The notes: generated by a model from the sequence alone, not told the origin. A stretch of DNA of 64,000 nucleotides from Salinicoccus roseus (GCF_003814515.1 NZ_RKQJ01000001.1:1329795-1393794); one strand, 5' to 3'; numbered from the stretch's first letter, positions 44,662-54,113 are shown. Program-made: numbers and translations.

Positions 44662-45198
44662 ATGCATAGGGCAGTATTTCTGGATCGGGACGGCGTCATC
44701 AATGAAGTGCTCAATCACCGGGTGAAGTTCGTGAACCGTCCCGAAGATCTCCACCTCCTTGAAGGTGTCGAGCAGGCCATCAGGCAGTTCAATGAGGATG
44801 GATGGAAAGTGTTCATCGTCACCAACCAGGGCGGTGTCGGCCTTGGCTATATGACTGAGGATGCGCTCGGGGAAATACATGACAGGCTCTTGAATCTTCT
44901 CGGGGCCTCGGGTGCCAGGGTGGATGATATCGCCTACTGTCCGCACATGCCCCATGAAGGATGTGGATGCAGGAAGCCGGAAGCGGGGATGATCCTGAAT
45001 CTCGCAGAAACACATGATATCTCCCTTGGAGAGAGTTACATGGTGGGCGACAGGGAACCGGATATAAGTGCCGGCCGGAATGCAGGCACGCATACCGTCT
45101 TCATCGGCAACAGGAAAAATAAGAAAGTCGGCGCAGATCATCATTTCGCGGATCTCCTTTCATTCTCCAACTGGCTGGTGAACAGGGGATGGACGTGA
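44662..45198 (+). CDS. HAD-IIIA phosphatase, GmhB/histidinol-phosphatase-like
   Basis: A 178-residue HAD phosphatase. Motif I FLDRDGVINE, motif II VTNQGGVG, the zinc-binding CPHMPHEGCGCRKP and motif IV VGDREPDI are intact. The family covers D-glycero-D-manno-heptose 1,7-bisphosphate and histidinol phosphate phosphatases; no LPS is expected in a Gram-positive, so the substrate is probably another sugar bisphosphate. AAAGGGG precedes it, 33 nt after the DUF1801 gene, suggesting a two-gene unit. Confidence 0.88.
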   Translation: MHRAVFLDRDGVINEVLNHRVKFVNRPEDLHLLEGVEQAIRQFNEDGWKVFIVTNQGGVGLGYMTEDALGEIHDRLLNLLGASGARVDDIAYCPHMPHEGCGCRKPEAGMILNLAETHDISLGESYMVGDREPDISAGRNAGTHTVFIGNRKNKKVGADHHFADLLSFSNWLVNRGWT

Positions 45199-45263
45199 CA
45201 ACTCATGTTTATGTTCATCTGCAGGGGGAAATTTAACTTAAAAAGGGTTCTAAGGAGGATACC

Positions 45264-46331
45264 ATGGATTATATCTATCTCGGAAATTCCGGTTTGAAAG
45301 TGCCCAAGTACATTCTCGGGACGATTCCTTTCAGTGGGACCAATGGATTTGAACCGGCCGGAAACATTGATGCGGAAACCGCAAGACGCCATGTGGATAT
45401 CTGCCTCGATGCAGGCATCAACATGTTTGATACAGCCAACCTCTATTCAGAAGGAGATGCGGAAAAGGTGCTCGGAGAAGCCATCAAAGGCAGGAGGGAG
45501 AAGGTACTCCTGACATCCAAGACAGGATTCGACCTAGGGGAGGACCCAAATGCGGGCGGTGCTTCGCGCATCAATATTGAAACGTCGATCGACCGGACCC
45601 TGGAACGGCTCGGCACCGATTACCTGGACATCTACTTCGTCCATCTCTGGGACGGGCGCACTCCAATTGAAGAGACGATTGAAACGATGAACGATCTCAT
45701 CAAATCCGGCAAGATCCGGTACTGGGGCGTATCGAACTACAGCGGCTGGGCCTTGGCCAGAACTTATACCATTGCAGAACAGAAGGGGCTCATCCCGCCC
45801 ATCACCCAGCAGATTTACTATACACCTGAAGCGCGGGAAGCGGAATACGAGCTGCTGCCGGCCGGCAGTGAACTCGGCATCGGTTCAATGATATGGAGTC
45901 CCCTCGGCGAAGGCCTTCTGAACGGAAAGATCGACCGCAATAATGAGGCCCCTTCAGGTACCCGTCAAGGTGGCGGATGGCCAGAGCCCTGGGTGAAGGA
46001 TGAGGAGCGTCTGTATGATGTCATCGATGCACTCAAGGAAGTCGCAGAAGAGCGCAACGCTACAGTGCCGCAGATCGCCCTTGCATGGGTCAAGGACCGC
46101 CCGAATGTGGGTCCTGTGGTCATTGCGGCAAGAAATGAAGAGCAGCTTCATGAAAACATTGCTTCCTACAACATCCGCCTGACCCAGAAAGAGCATGACA
46201 GGATTGAAGCAGCAGCCCGGCCTGAGCCATATTATCCACTGTGGCACCGGGCGATGAACAGCATGGACAAGGGCTCCCCATCAGAAATCTCCTATTTGGA
46301 GGGCTATAGGAAATCGATGGGACTCGAATAG
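45264..46331 (+). CDS. Aldo/keto reductase
   Basis: A 355-residue AKR of the YghZ/IolS-like group. The catalytic tetrad can be seen in DTANLYSEG (Asp, Tyr), LLTSKTGF (Lys) and FVHLWDG (His). It should reduce aldehydes or ketones with NADPH. AAGGAGG lies before the ATG. Terminator directly downstream; could be expressed with the HAD gene 65 nt upstream. Confidence 0.9.
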   Translation: MDYIYLGNSGLKVPKYILGTIPFSGTNGFEPAGNIDAETARRHVDICLDAGINMFDTANLYSEGDAEKVLGEAIKGRREKVLLTSKTGFDLGEDPNAGGASRINIETSIDRTLERLGTDYLDIYFVHLWDGRTPIEETIETMNDLIKSGKIRYWGVSNYSGWALARTYTIAEQKGLIPPITQQIYYTPEAREAEYELLPAGSELGIGSMIWSPLGEGLLNGKIDRNNEAPSGTRQGGGWPEPWVKDEERLYDVIDALKEVAEERNATVPQIALAWVKDRPNVGPVVIAARNEEQLHENIASYNIRLTQKEHDRIEAAARPEPYYPLWHRAMNSMDKGSPSEISYLEGYRKSMGLE

Positions 46332-46349
46332 AAGAGGACACTCAAACAG

Positions 46350-46384
46350 AACACTCCGGAGGCCGTCTGGCCTCCGGAGTGTTT
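46350..46384. terminator. Bidirectional terminator, aldo/keto reductase / lipoprotein
   Basis: Stem AACACTCCGGAGGCC / GGCCTCCGGAGTGTT with a GTCT loop, between convergent genes. Confidence 0.92.
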
Positions 46385-46398
46385 CATGTATGTAGATG

Positions 46399-46560
46399 TT
46401 ACTCCTGGCTGTTTCCATCAGATCCGTCCTGGCTCTGCTGGTTCATCGTATCATTTATCGTCTGCTGCTGATCAAACTCATTGGAATCATTGTTCATTCC
46501 ACATGCTGCCATCAATGTACTGAGCATAGCTGCTGCGATCAAAAGTCTAAAACGTTTCAT
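46399..46560 (-). CDS. Small 53-residue lipoprotein
   Basis: Start at 46560 is preceded by GGGAGAGGAG. The peptide begins MKRFRLLIAAAMLSTLMAAC, a clear type II signal with lipobox LMAAC and Cys20, then a short Gln/Asn/Ser/Asp-rich mature segment of about 33 residues with no hydrophobic part. It is too short for the usual cut-offs, but the site, signal peptide and terminator all support it. Function unknown. Confidence 0.78.
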   Translation of the reverse strand: MKRFRLLIAAAMLSTLMAACGMNNDSNEFDQQQTINDTMNQQSQDGSDGNSQE

Positions 46561-46611
46561 TTGGACTCCTCTCCCTTTCTGCTATTTGCTCCTTTCCCTG
46601 AAGTTCATACA

Positions 46612-46644
46612 TTCAAACAGGGCAGAAGATGACCCTCTGCCCTG
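46612..46644 (-). terminator. Terminator of the methyltransferase gene
   Basis: Stem CAGGGCAGA / TCTGCCCTG with a 9-nt loop and TTTG on the minus strand, 13 nt past the stop. Confidence 0.7.
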
Positions 46645-46657
46645 ATTCAACCAATAT

Positions 46658-47257
46658 TCAAGGTTTTACCCACAGCATATAAAGGCAGCCGGCCAGATGC
46701 CTCTCCTCCTTCACGATCTTCAAATCGGAATGCCTTACAATGTCTGAGATATTCCTGTTCTGATGGCATCCGAGCACCTTCATCGAAACCGGGTCCACTA
46801 TATTCAGTGCCCCTGCGAGCAGACGGTTTGTACTCTCGCCATGTTCCATCATCAATATCGTTCCTTCGGGCCTGCACCATTTTGCAAAATTCCCAAGTAC
46901 ATCATCCGGGTGCTCATAGGCACAGAATGACAGCGTGGAGACGATAGTGTCAAAACTGTTTTCATCAAAATCCAGCTCTGCTATATCCGCCTCGTACAGT
47001 GTCGCTTCAAAGGGATAGGCTGAAGCTGCCTCCTGGGCCGCATTAATCATTTTGGGACTGAAGTCGACACCTGTCAGCTCAATATCAGCTTCGTAGTACG
47101 GAAAATTCCCTCCGGCACCAATACCCACCTCCAAAACCTTACCTTCAGCTTCCGGAATGATGCGCTCCCGGTATTTATCGGTAGGATCGTTGCCCCTCCG
47201 CTTGTCATACGTTTTTGACTGCCGATCGAACTTTTTGACCATTGTCTGGTTTTTCAT
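46658..47257 (-). CDS. Class I SAM-dependent methyltransferase
   Basis: A 199-residue Methyltransf_11-type enzyme, similar to UbiE/PmtA-like phospholipid or small-molecule methyltransferases. Motif I LEVGIGAGGNF, motif post-I ELTGVDFSPKM. Substrate unknown. The ATG at 47257 follows GAGGAGGGG; the few codons upstream include the site itself. Single gene. Confidence 0.85.
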   Translation of the reverse strand: MKNQTMVKKFDRQSKTYDKRRGNDPTDKYRERIIPEAEGKVLEVGIGAGGNFPYYEADIELTGVDFSPKMINAAQEAASAYPFEATLYEADIAELDFDENSFDTIVSTLSFCAYEHPDDVLGNFAKWCRPEGTILMMEHGESTNRLLAGALNIVDPVSMKVLGCHQNRNISDIVRHSDLKIVKEERHLAGCLYMLWVKP

Positions 47258-47391
47258 GACTCCCCTCCTCATCAATTGGGATTTTTTGAAGGACTCAATT
47301 ATGTATAGCCTCTTTAAGTGTATTATAACACCATTGTGGAGCTAAGTGGATTATCTTGGACTGCGGCATTGAAAGATGGGCTTTATGTATT

Positions 47392-47424
47392 GAAAAGATG
47401 CAGAACCGGAGGGCTCTGCATCTA
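47392..47424 (-). terminator. Terminator of the aldehyde dehydrogenase gene
   Basis: Stem AGATGCAGA / TCTGCATCT with GC-rich loop and TTTTC on the minus strand. Confidence 0.8.
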
Positions 47425-47436
47425 TTGATCATTCTT

Positions 47437-48888
47437 CTATTTTTTGTTTTCCTTATACTGCATATAGACCACCTGGGTTACAAGGAAATCCTCTACTCCG
47501 TATTTGCCGTCTGTGCCGCCAAGGCCAGATTGGCGCATTCCTGCATGGTATCCCTGAACAGCCTCGAAGTTTTCACGGTTGACGTAAGTTTCACCGAACT
47601 TCATCTCATTGATGACACGCATCGCTTCGTTCAGGTCCTCCGTGTAAACTGATGATGAAAGTCCATATACGGTATCATTGGCTTTTTCAATGGCCTCATC
47701 CAATGTGCTGAACGTTGATATCGGCAACACCGGCCCGAATATTTCATCCGTCATGATGTCGGACTCATGTGTAACATCTGTGAGGATCGTCGGTTTATAG
47801 AAGAATCCTGCGTCGACATCTGCGGCTTCTCCACCCGTAACCACTTTTGCACCAGATGAAACTGCATTCTGCACCATCTCATCCACTGTTTCCAGACGGT
47901 CCTGATTGACGAGGGGGCCGAGATCCGCCTCCTTGTCTTTGCGTGGATCTCCGAATGTCTGCGCTTCAAACTTCTCCTTGAGCTTACGGGTCAGTTCCTC
48001 AGCAACACTCTCATGGACATAGACACGCTCCGCATTTGTGCAGGCTTGCCCATTATTGGCAAGCCTTGAAGTCGTGATCTCTTCTGCCGCAAGATCGAGG
48101 TCTGCATTTTCAGTCACTATGGCGGGCGCCTTGCCACCGAGCTCGAGATTCACTTTTGTAATGTTCTGCGCCGCTGCCTCCATCACTTTTGTACCGGCGG
48201 TGATGCTGCCTGTCATCGTCACCATGTGCACGTCCTTGTGTGAAGCCAGGGCATTGCCGATTTCAGAGCCTGCACCTGTTACGACATTATATATGCCTGC
48301 AGGAACCTCTGACATCTCATCTACGATTCTGGTGAATTCCATCGTCGTGTTCGGTGTATGCTGACTCGGCTTTATTACAACGGTACAGCCGGTCATCAGT
48401 GCAGTGGCCACTTTCCGTGCCAGGATGAAGACCGGGAAGTTCCACGGGATGATCCCGGCCACTACGCCGATCGGCTTCTTGTAGACAAGGATGTTCTCAT
48501 TGGACCTGTCACTTGGAACGATATCGCCTTCGATTCTTCTCGCCCATTCGGACATGTATTCGAAATAGTCTATCGCCAGATCCACTTCACCGCTTGCCAA
48601 CTCGTAATCCTTCCCCTGCTCTTCCTGGAGCAGATCTATGAAAGTCTCTCTTCTTTCGGCGATCTTCTCACCCATCTTGCGTACAATCCTGCCCCGCTCG
48701 ATGTTCGGCACCTGCTCCCATGCAGGCTGGGCCTGGGAAGCAGCTTCCACTGCCCTGTCCACATCTTCTGATGTGCCTTTAGGTGTCCTGGATATCACTT
48801 CCTCGGTCGCCGGGTTGATGATGTCGATCCATTCGTCTCCGGTCGAGGATGTATATTCGCCATTTATATATATTTGATGGTCCTTCAC
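47437..48888 (-). CDS. Aldehyde dehydrogenase, lactaldehyde/succinate-semialdehyde type
   Basis: A 483-residue NAD(P)+-dependent ALDH, similar to AldA. The catalytic Cys lies in NNGQACTNAERVYVH, the general base Glu in LELGGKAP, and the cofactor motif at FTGS-like TMTGSITAG. The start is GTG at 48888, because AGGAGGAG precedes it; the frame open 40 codons further upstream overlaps the terminator of clpE and is not used. Confidence 0.9.
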   Translation of the reverse strand: MKDHQIYINGEYTSSTGDEWIDIINPATEEVISRTPKGTSEDVDRAVEAASQAQPAWEQVPNIERGRIVRKMGEKIAERRETFIDLLQEEQGKDYELASGEVDLAIDYFEYMSEWARRIEGDIVPSDRSNENILVYKKPIGVVAGIIPWNFPVFILARKVATALMTGCTVVIKPSQHTPNTTMEFTRIVDEMSEVPAGIYNVVTGAGSEIGNALASHKDVHMVTMTGSITAGTKVMEAAAQNITKVNLELGGKAPAIVTENADLDLAAEEITTSRLANNGQACTNAERVYVHESVAEELTRKLKEKFEAQTFGDPRKDKEADLGPLVNQDRLETVDEMVQNAVSSGAKVVTGGEAADVDAGFFYKPTILTDVTHESDIMTDEIFGPVLPISTFSTLDEAIEKANDTVYGLSSSVYTEDLNEAMRVINEMKFGETYVNRENFEAVQGYHAGMRQSGLGGTDGKYGVEDFLVTQVVYMQYKENKK

Positions 48889-48960
48889 AGTATCTCCTCC
48901 TAGAGTATTGTTGGAACACTCTTCCCGTATGCTGCAAATATGAAACAACACCAGAGAATA

Positions 48961-48994
48961 TAAAAGGCTGCCATCCCTTTCGGGACGGCAGCCT
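48961..48994 (-). terminator. Terminator of clpE
   Basis: Stem AGGCTGCCGTCCC / GGGATGGCAGCCT with a GAAA tetraloop and TTTTAT after it on the minus strand. Confidence 0.9.
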
Positions 48995-49016
48995 CCATTT
49001 ATATACAAGTGCGAAA

Positions 49017-51152
49017 CTAGCCTTTCACAACTGCAATCTCTTCGTCTTCCAACTGTACTCTCACATTATCTATAGTCTCTTCCTCCAGGATGAGGTCGGT
49101 CAGCTGATCTTCTATCTTATCCTGGATAACCCTGCGGAGCGGCCTTGCACCGAACCGTTTGTCATAACCGAGCCGTGCAAGTTCACGCTTGGCTTCATCA
49201 GTGATTGTGATGCTGATGTCGTTCTCCTCGACAGTCTCCTGAAGTTCTGCAAGCATCAGGTCGACGATTTCAATCAGGTTGTCTTCAGTCAATGCATTGA
49301 AGTTGATGATTGAATCGAAGCGGTTCAGGAATTCAGGCTTGAAGTAGTCGCTCAAGTTGTCCAGCGTCGATACGGATTCATGCTTGTCCGGATTGAAGCC
49401 GACGCTTGCTGTATTCACGCCAGTTCCTGCGTTGCTCGTCATGATGATGACGGTATCCTTGAAGCTGACCGTACGGCCATGGGAATCTGTCAGATGACCA
49501 TCTTCCATGATCTGCAGGAACATGTTCTGTACATCCGGATGGGCTTTTTCTATCTCATCCAGCAGAATGATGCTGTAAGGGTTGCGGCGGACCTTCTCAG
49601 TCAGCTGCCCCGCTTCTTCGTGTCCGACATATCCCGGTGGTGAACCGATGATCTTGGACACTGTATGCTTCTCCATGTACTCACTCATGTCGAGCCTGAT
49701 CATAGATTCACGGGAGCCGAAAAGCTCTTCAGCCAGTGCCTTTGTCAATTCCGTCTTACCGACACCCGTCGGTCCGACAAATAGGAATGACCCGATTGGA
49801 CGATGCTTGGACTTCAGCCCGGCACGGCTGCGGCGCACAGCTTTGGCCACCTTGCCGACCGCCTCCTCCTGTCCGATGACCTTCTTGGCAAGTTCACCTT
49901 CAAGATCCCGCATCTTCTTCTGTTCATCGGCCTGAAGTTTCGTTACAGGAATGCCCGTCTTCTCTTCGACGATCAATTGGATGTCTGAAACTTCGACATC
50001 GAGCACCTGTTCCTTATCCTTGGCCTTCTCAAGCTGCTTTTCAAGCTGTATTTCCTGATACTTGAGGTTTGCAGCTCTTTCATACTCTTCACGCTCAGCT
50101 GCCTCCTCTTTTTCCCGGGCGATTTCATTCAGACGCTGCTGGATGGAGTTCGAATCGCTTTCCGCATTAGAGAGGTTGAGGCGTGAGCCGACTTCATCCA
50201 TAAGGTCGATTGCCTTATCCGGCAGGAAACGATCCTGGATATAGCGGTCACTTAGTGTAACGAATGCATGGATGGCATCGTCGGAGTAGCGTACTTCGTG
50301 GAATTTTTCGTAACGGTCCTTAATCCCCTGGAGAATCTGCTCCGCTTCGTCCAGTGTCGGCTCTTTTACGAGGATCGGCTGCAGACGGCGTTCAAGGGCC
50401 GCATCCTTTTCAATCTGGCGATACTCCTTAAGTGTCGTCGCACCGATGATCTGCACTTCACCACGTGCCAATGCCGGCTTCAAAATGTTGCCTGCATCCA
50501 TCTGTGAACTTTCCGCTGTCCCTGCACCGACGATCTGGTGGATCTCATCGATGAACAGGATGACATCCTTGCGTTCCTGAAGCTCAGCAATCAGCTGCTT
50601 CATGCGCTCTTCAAATTGACCGCGGATGCCTGTATTCGCTACGAGTGATGCCACGTCAAGAACGTAGATCTCTTTATTGGTCAGTTTGGCAGGAACTGCC
50701 CCTTCGGTGATCTTGAGTGCCAGACCTTCAGCAATAGCGGTCTTACCGACACCCGGCTCACCGATCAGTACCGGATTGTTCTTATTCCTTCTGTTCAGCG
50801 TTTCGATGACACGCTTGATTTCCGTATCACGTCCGATGATCGGGTCTATGTTGCCTGCCCGCGCTTCATCGGAAACGTTCTTGCCAAGCTGATCCAGCAG
50901 ACCATCGCCTCCGGCAGCCTGTTTCTGTCTTGTTCTTGTTCCGGCCTGGCCGTTGCCATTCCCTTGAAACTGCTTATCATTGGACCCTGAATTTTCGAAA
51001 GGAGACCCCGAAAAGAAATCACCGCCGCCCATCATCTGGCCTCTGATTTCACGGAAACATTCATTGCATAAGTGGACTTGTGTCTTCTGGTTATTGATGT
51101 TCATTGCCAAATTGACATTCGCATCATTGATACCACAATTTTGACATTTCAT
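49017..51152 (-). CDS. clpE: ATP-dependent Clp protease ATP-binding subunit ClpE
   Basis: A 711-residue HSP100 unfoldase. The N terminus has the zinc finger typical of ClpE (Cys3, Cys6, Cys29, Cys32) in place of the ClpC N-domain. Two AAA+ modules follow, with Walker A GEPGVGKT (about 134) and GPTGVGKT (about 448), and a UVR-type coiled coil between them (about 360-390). Partner is ClpP. CtsR boxes precede it. Ends in a strong terminator. Monocistronic. Confidence 0.95.
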   Translation of the reverse strand: MKCQNCGINDANVNLAMNINNQKTQVHLCNECFREIRGQMMGGGDFFSGSPFENSGSNDKQFQGNGNGQAGTRTRQKQAAGGDGLLDQLGKNVSDEARAGNIDPIIGRDTEIKRVIETLNRRNKNNPVLIGEPGVGKTAIAEGLALKITEGAVPAKLTNKEIYVLDVASLVANTGIRGQFEERMKQLIAELQERKDVILFIDEIHQIVGAGTAESSQMDAGNILKPALARGEVQIIGATTLKEYRQIEKDAALERRLQPILVKEPTLDEAEQILQGIKDRYEKFHEVRYSDDAIHAFVTLSDRYIQDRFLPDKAIDLMDEVGSRLNLSNAESDSNSIQQRLNEIAREKEEAAEREEYERAANLKYQEIQLEKQLEKAKDKEQVLDVEVSDIQLIVEEKTGIPVTKLQADEQKKMRDLEGELAKKVIGQEEAVGKVAKAVRRSRAGLKSKHRPIGSFLFVGPTGVGKTELTKALAEELFGSRESMIRLDMSEYMEKHTVSKIIGSPPGYVGHEEAGQLTEKVRRNPYSIILLDEIEKAHPDVQNMFLQIMEDGHLTDSHGRTVSFKDTVIIMTSNAGTGVNTASVGFNPDKHESVSTLDNLSDYFKPEFLNRFDSIINFNALTEDNLIEIVDLMLAELQETVEENDISITITDEAKRELARLGYDKRFGARPLRRVIQDKIEDQLTDLILEEETIDNVRVQLEDEEIAVVKG

Positions 51153-51197
51153 GAATAGATTCCTCCTTCATTTTAATATATATACGTCTCATTTATA

Positions 51198-51214
51198 TTT
51201 GACTTTATTTGACT
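51198..51214 (-). promoter_or_regulatory. CtsR box downstream of proximal clpE promoter
   Basis: On the minus strand AGTCAAA-TAA-AGTCAAA, a perfect tandem CtsR heptad. It covers the expected start point of the promoter at 51223-51251. CtsR represses clp genes until heat or protein stress. Confidence 0.9.
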
Positions 51215-51222
51215 ATAAAAGC

Positions 51223-51251
51223 ATTATAAAACCTATGGAACATTGATTCAA
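51223..51251 (-). promoter_or_regulatory. Proximal clpE promoter
   Basis: TTGAAT and TATAAT on the minus strand, 17 bp apart. The start would be near 51216, inside the CtsR box at 51198-51214. A single further AGTCAAA heptad occurs at 51277-51283 in the other orientation. Confidence 0.65.
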
Positions 51252-51301
51252 CAATACTGCTCATTGATATATCTAAAGTCAAAGCCATAAAATAATAAAT
51301 T

Positions 51302-51318
51302 ACTGACTAACTTTGACC
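51302..51318 (-). promoter_or_regulatory. Degenerate CtsR box at the distal clpE promoter
   Basis: GGTCAAA-GTT-AGTCAGT on the minus strand; the first heptad is perfect and the second has two differences. It follows the -10 of the distal promoter. Confidence 0.55.
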
Positions 51319-51326
51319 TTAATTAT

Positions 51327-51355
51327 ATTATACATTGACCTTATTTGACTTTCAA
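51327..51355 (-). promoter_or_regulatory. Distal clpE promoter overlapping a CtsR box
   Basis: TTGAAA and TATAAT on the minus strand with 17 bp between them; the spacer 51334-51350 is AGTCAAA-TAA-GGTCAAT, a CtsR box with one change. The promoter is thus occluded when CtsR is bound. A leader of about 170 nt precedes the ATG at 51152. Confidence 0.75.
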
Positions 51356-51373
51356 GCATTTGATCCTCTATAC

Positions 51374-51400
51374 CAAAAAAAATAGGACTGCATACAGCCC
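51374..51400 (-). terminator. Terminator of the broken DUF1801 gene
   Basis: Stem GGGCTG-TATG-CAGTCC (one G-T pair) followed by TATTTTTTTT on the minus strand, just after the remnant at 51409-51551. Confidence 0.75.
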
Positions 51401-51408
51401 CTTTCTGC

Positions 51409-51551
51409 TCATCGCCAGAATGTATCCACCCCGTCCTTATCTTCAATGTTAAACTCGATGATCCTCTTCAGGAGCGCATAGTCCACTTCCCAATCCTCTG
51501 CCTATGATCACTGTCATCGATTCCACTGATGAATTCTTCAAATACCGCCAT
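51409..51551 (-). pseudogene. Remnant of a DUF1801 (YdhG-type) gene, internal deletion with frame change
   Basis: The ATG at 51551 follows AGGGGG and opens MAVFEEFISGIDDSDHRQR, the standard N terminus of the family. After 27 codons it stops (51468). In another frame, ending at 51409, the sequence reads VDYALLKRIIEFNIEDKDGV then DTFWR, the standard C terminus. About 70 residues of the middle are missing and the frames do not match, so the gene is dead. The intact relative in this window is at 44194-44628. No other gene lies in the 51153-51688 interval. Confidence 0.7.
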
Positions 51552-51650
51552 CTTCATTCCCCCTGCTTTTAAATTTTTTCTTCATTAAATTAGTTCATTT
51601 TCATTTATAAATATACCCTTTTAATGGTATAGTACACTAAACGTATATTT

Positions 51651-51666
51651 ATGTAAGCGTTTCCAT
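51651..51666 (+). promoter_or_regulatory. cre site upstream of the cystathionine gamma-synthase-family gene
   Basis: ATGTAAGCGTTTCCAT matches the CcpA cre consensus WTGNAARCGNWWWCAW at all but one position. A TATAGT at 51628-51633 could be the -10; the cre would then lie at about +12 and block elongation. Indicates carbon catabolite repression of the pair of genes that follows. Confidence 0.7.
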
Positions 51667-51688
51667 TATATTAAAGGGGTGTGTTAAA

Positions 51689-52888
51689 ATGAAGAGAAAT
51701 GTAGATCATGCAACGGAAGCTGTTTGGGCAGGGGAGAAGGCGTACCGGGTACATGGCGCCAGCCAGGTGCCGGTCGTGAACAGCGTCGCCTATAACTACG
51801 ACGACCTCGACCATTGGTATCAGGTGGCCATCGGAGAAGAAGACGGCCATATCTATGGGAGAAATACGAATCCGACCGTCGCTTCATTCGAGGACAAGAT
51901 CAAGCAGATGGAAGGTGCTGAAGCGGCTACAAGCTTTTCCACCGGGATGGCTGCAATCAGCAACACCCTGCACACCTTCCTCCGTCCAGGGGACCGTGTC
52001 GTCAGCATCAAGGACACATACGGTGGAACAAACAAGATATTCACGGAGTTTCTGCCGAAGCTCGATATTGAAATTGAGCTGTGTGAGACAGGCAACCATG
52101 AAGCGATGGAAAATGAAATCAAAAAAGGCTGCCGGCTAATCCATCTTGAAACACCGACCAACCCGACTGTAAAGATTACTGATATCGAAAGGATCGCAGA
52201 ACTTGCCAGGGAGCAGGATGCCCTGCTTGTCGTGGACAATACATTTGCAACTCCAATTCTGCAGAACCCGCTGTCACTTGGAGCCGACCTTGTCGTCCAC
52301 AGTGCCACGAAATTTCTGGGCGGACATGCAGATGCACTCGGCGGGGTGCTGTGCGGAAGAAAGGACCTTGTCGAGCAGGTCTTCCACTATCGTGAAATCA
52401 ATGGTGCCACAATGGACCCCAATGCCGCCTACCTGATGATCAGAGGAATGAAGACATTGGATCTCAGGGTCTGGAAGCAGACCGAAAACGCAGGCAGGCT
52501 TGCTGAATACCTTTCCGGCCACCCTGCTGTGGCTGAAGTATTCTATCCGGGACTTGAGAACCATCCGAACCATGAAATCGCAAAAAAACAGATGAAAGGA
52601 TTCGGCAGCATGTTCAGCTTCTCCCTGCATGGCGGGATGGAAGCTGTCAAAGAAGTGCTGCCACGGCTTGAATTCGCAAACAGGGCAGCCAACCTGGGCG
52701 CCGTCGAAACAACAGTCGGACCGGCCAGGACGACCAGCCATGTGGAATCCACTCCGGAAGAGCGGGCGGAACTCGGAATCGCTGAAGGCCTCATCCGTTA
52801 TTCTGCAGGCATAGAATCATTCGACGACTTGAAGCAGGACCTTGAAAATGCGCTGCAGGCACTCAACGTGTCCAATGCCCAATCCTGA
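51689..52888 (+). CDS. Cystathionine gamma-synthase/lyase family PLP enzyme
   Basis: A 399-residue Cys/Met metabolism PLP enzyme. The Schiff-base Lys is Lys208 in HSATKFLGGHAD, and the phosphate-binding and substrate Tyr motifs (SFSTGMAA, YGRNTNPT) are intact. Members are gamma-synthases, gamma- or beta-lyases or relatives acting on other O-acyl or gamma-substituted amino acids. AAAGGGGTG precedes the ATG. It is the first of two co-oriented genes with a cre site, so a catabolic role with the M24 protein seems more likely than methionine synthesis. Confidence 0.85.
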   Translation: MKRNVDHATEAVWAGEKAYRVHGASQVPVVNSVAYNYDDLDHWYQVAIGEEDGHIYGRNTNPTVASFEDKIKQMEGAEAATSFSTGMAAISNTLHTFLRPGDRVVSIKDTYGGTNKIFTEFLPKLDIEIELCETGNHEAMENEIKKGCRLIHLETPTNPTVKITDIERIAELAREQDALLVVDNTFATPILQNPLSLGADLVVHSATKFLGGHADALGGVLCGRKDLVEQVFHYREINGATMDPNAAYLMIRGMKTLDLRVWKQTENAGRLAEYLSGHPAVAEVFYPGLENHPNHEIAKKQMKGFGSMFSFSLHGGMEAVKEVLPRLEFANRAANLGAVETTVGPARTTSHVESTPEERAELGIAEGLIRYSAGIESFDDLKQDLENALQALNVSNAQS

Positions 52889-52940
52889 CCCTCCACATCC
52901 TGCCTTTTAGCAATAATCCACAGACAAAGGGGAGAGGCCC

Positions 52941-54113
52941 ATGTTCTCCAAAGAAGAATATGATATCAGAATGAACAATACGAAACAGAAGATGCTGCAG
53001 TATGGGGTTGAGGGTTTGATCATATCCAATCCCTCAAACATGTATTATCTGACGGGATACGATGCATGGAGCTTCTATGTAAATCAGGTCGTCCTGGTCT
53101 TCATCGATATGGACGAACCCATATGGATCGGCCGGCAGATGGATGCCAGTGGAGCAATGATGACGACATGGATGAAGGAATCCAGCATCCGCTTCTATCC
53201 CGACAATTATGTACAGTCGACCATCAGGCATCCCATGGATTACGTGGCTGAAGTACTGATCGAATGCGGCCAGGATGATAAGAAGATCGGTGTCGAAATG
53301 GATTCCTTCTACTATACGGCAATGTGCCATGAACGTCTGCAGATCGGTCTCCCCAATGCCGAGCTGAAGGATACCGGCAACCTGGTGAGCTGGGTCAGGG
53401 TCCTTAAAAGCGATACAGAAATCAGCTACATGAAGAATGCTGCACAGATTGTGGAAAAGGCCATGCAGGCCGCATACGACACCGTCAATATCGGTGTCCG
53501 GGAAAATGAAGTAGCAGCGGCCATTACACATGCCCAGATCTATGGCAGCGATGATTTCGGCGGCGACTATACTTCCATGGTCCCCATGTTACCTGCCGGA
53601 AAGATGACCGCCAGTCCCCACATTACATGGTCGGACAGAAGATATATCGAGGGGGATATACTGACACTAGAAATTGCCGGATGCTATAAACGGTATCATA
53701 CGCCACTGGCCCGCACCATGATCCTCGGTAAAGCCCCTGGGCACGTGCAGGAGGTGGCAGATGTAATAAATGAAGGCATCAATGAAACGCTCTACCACAT
53801 GACCCCGGGCACTACAGCCGAAGAGGTGAATGAGGTGTGGACCCGCACCATCGGCAAGCACGGATATGTGAAGAACGCCCGTATCGGATACTCCATCGGA
53901 CTCAGCTACCCACCCGACTGGGGGGAGCATACCATCAGCTTCAGGGCGGGAGACCACACCATGCTTCAGCCGAACATGACCTTCCACCTCATGCCCGGCC
54001 TATGGTTCGACAACTTCGGTGTCTCCATCACCGAATCGGTCTATATCACAGAAGGCGGGGCAGAGACTTTCGCCTCCTTCGACCGCAAGATTTTCGAAAA
54101 GACGGCGGAATAA
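52941..54113 (+). CDS. M24 family creatinase-like hydrolase, ectoine hydrolase (DoeA/EutD)-like
   Basis: A 390-residue pita-bread protein with a creatinase N-terminal domain (1-150) and an M24 domain (160-385). The segments NMYYLTGYDAWSFYVNQV and DNYVQSTIRHPMDYV resemble ectoine hydrolases. The canonical metal ligands are largely absent (LEIAGCYKRYHTPLART replaces the D-x-G-x-D region; only the last Glu, SITESVYI, is evident), as in metal-independent creatinase-type members. It might open the ectoine ring or cleave another amide. GGGGAGAGG precedes the ATG; 53 nt after the preceding gene. Confidence 0.78.
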   Translation: MFSKEEYDIRMNNTKQKMLQYGVEGLIISNPSNMYYLTGYDAWSFYVNQVVLVFIDMDEPIWIGRQMDASGAMMTTWMKESSIRFYPDNYVQSTIRHPMDYVAEVLIECGQDDKKIGVEMDSFYYTAMCHERLQIGLPNAELKDTGNLVSWVRVLKSDTEISYMKNAAQIVEKAMQAAYDTVNIGVRENEVAAAITHAQIYGSDDFGGDYTSMVPMLPAGKMTASPHITWSDRRYIEGDILTLEIAGCYKRYHTPLARTMILGKAPGHVQEVADVINEGINETLYHMTPGTTAEEVNEVWTRTIGKHGYVKNARIGYSIGLSYPPDWGEHTISFRAGDHTMLQPNMTFHLMPGLWFDNFGVSITESVYITEGGAETFASFDRKIFEKTAE

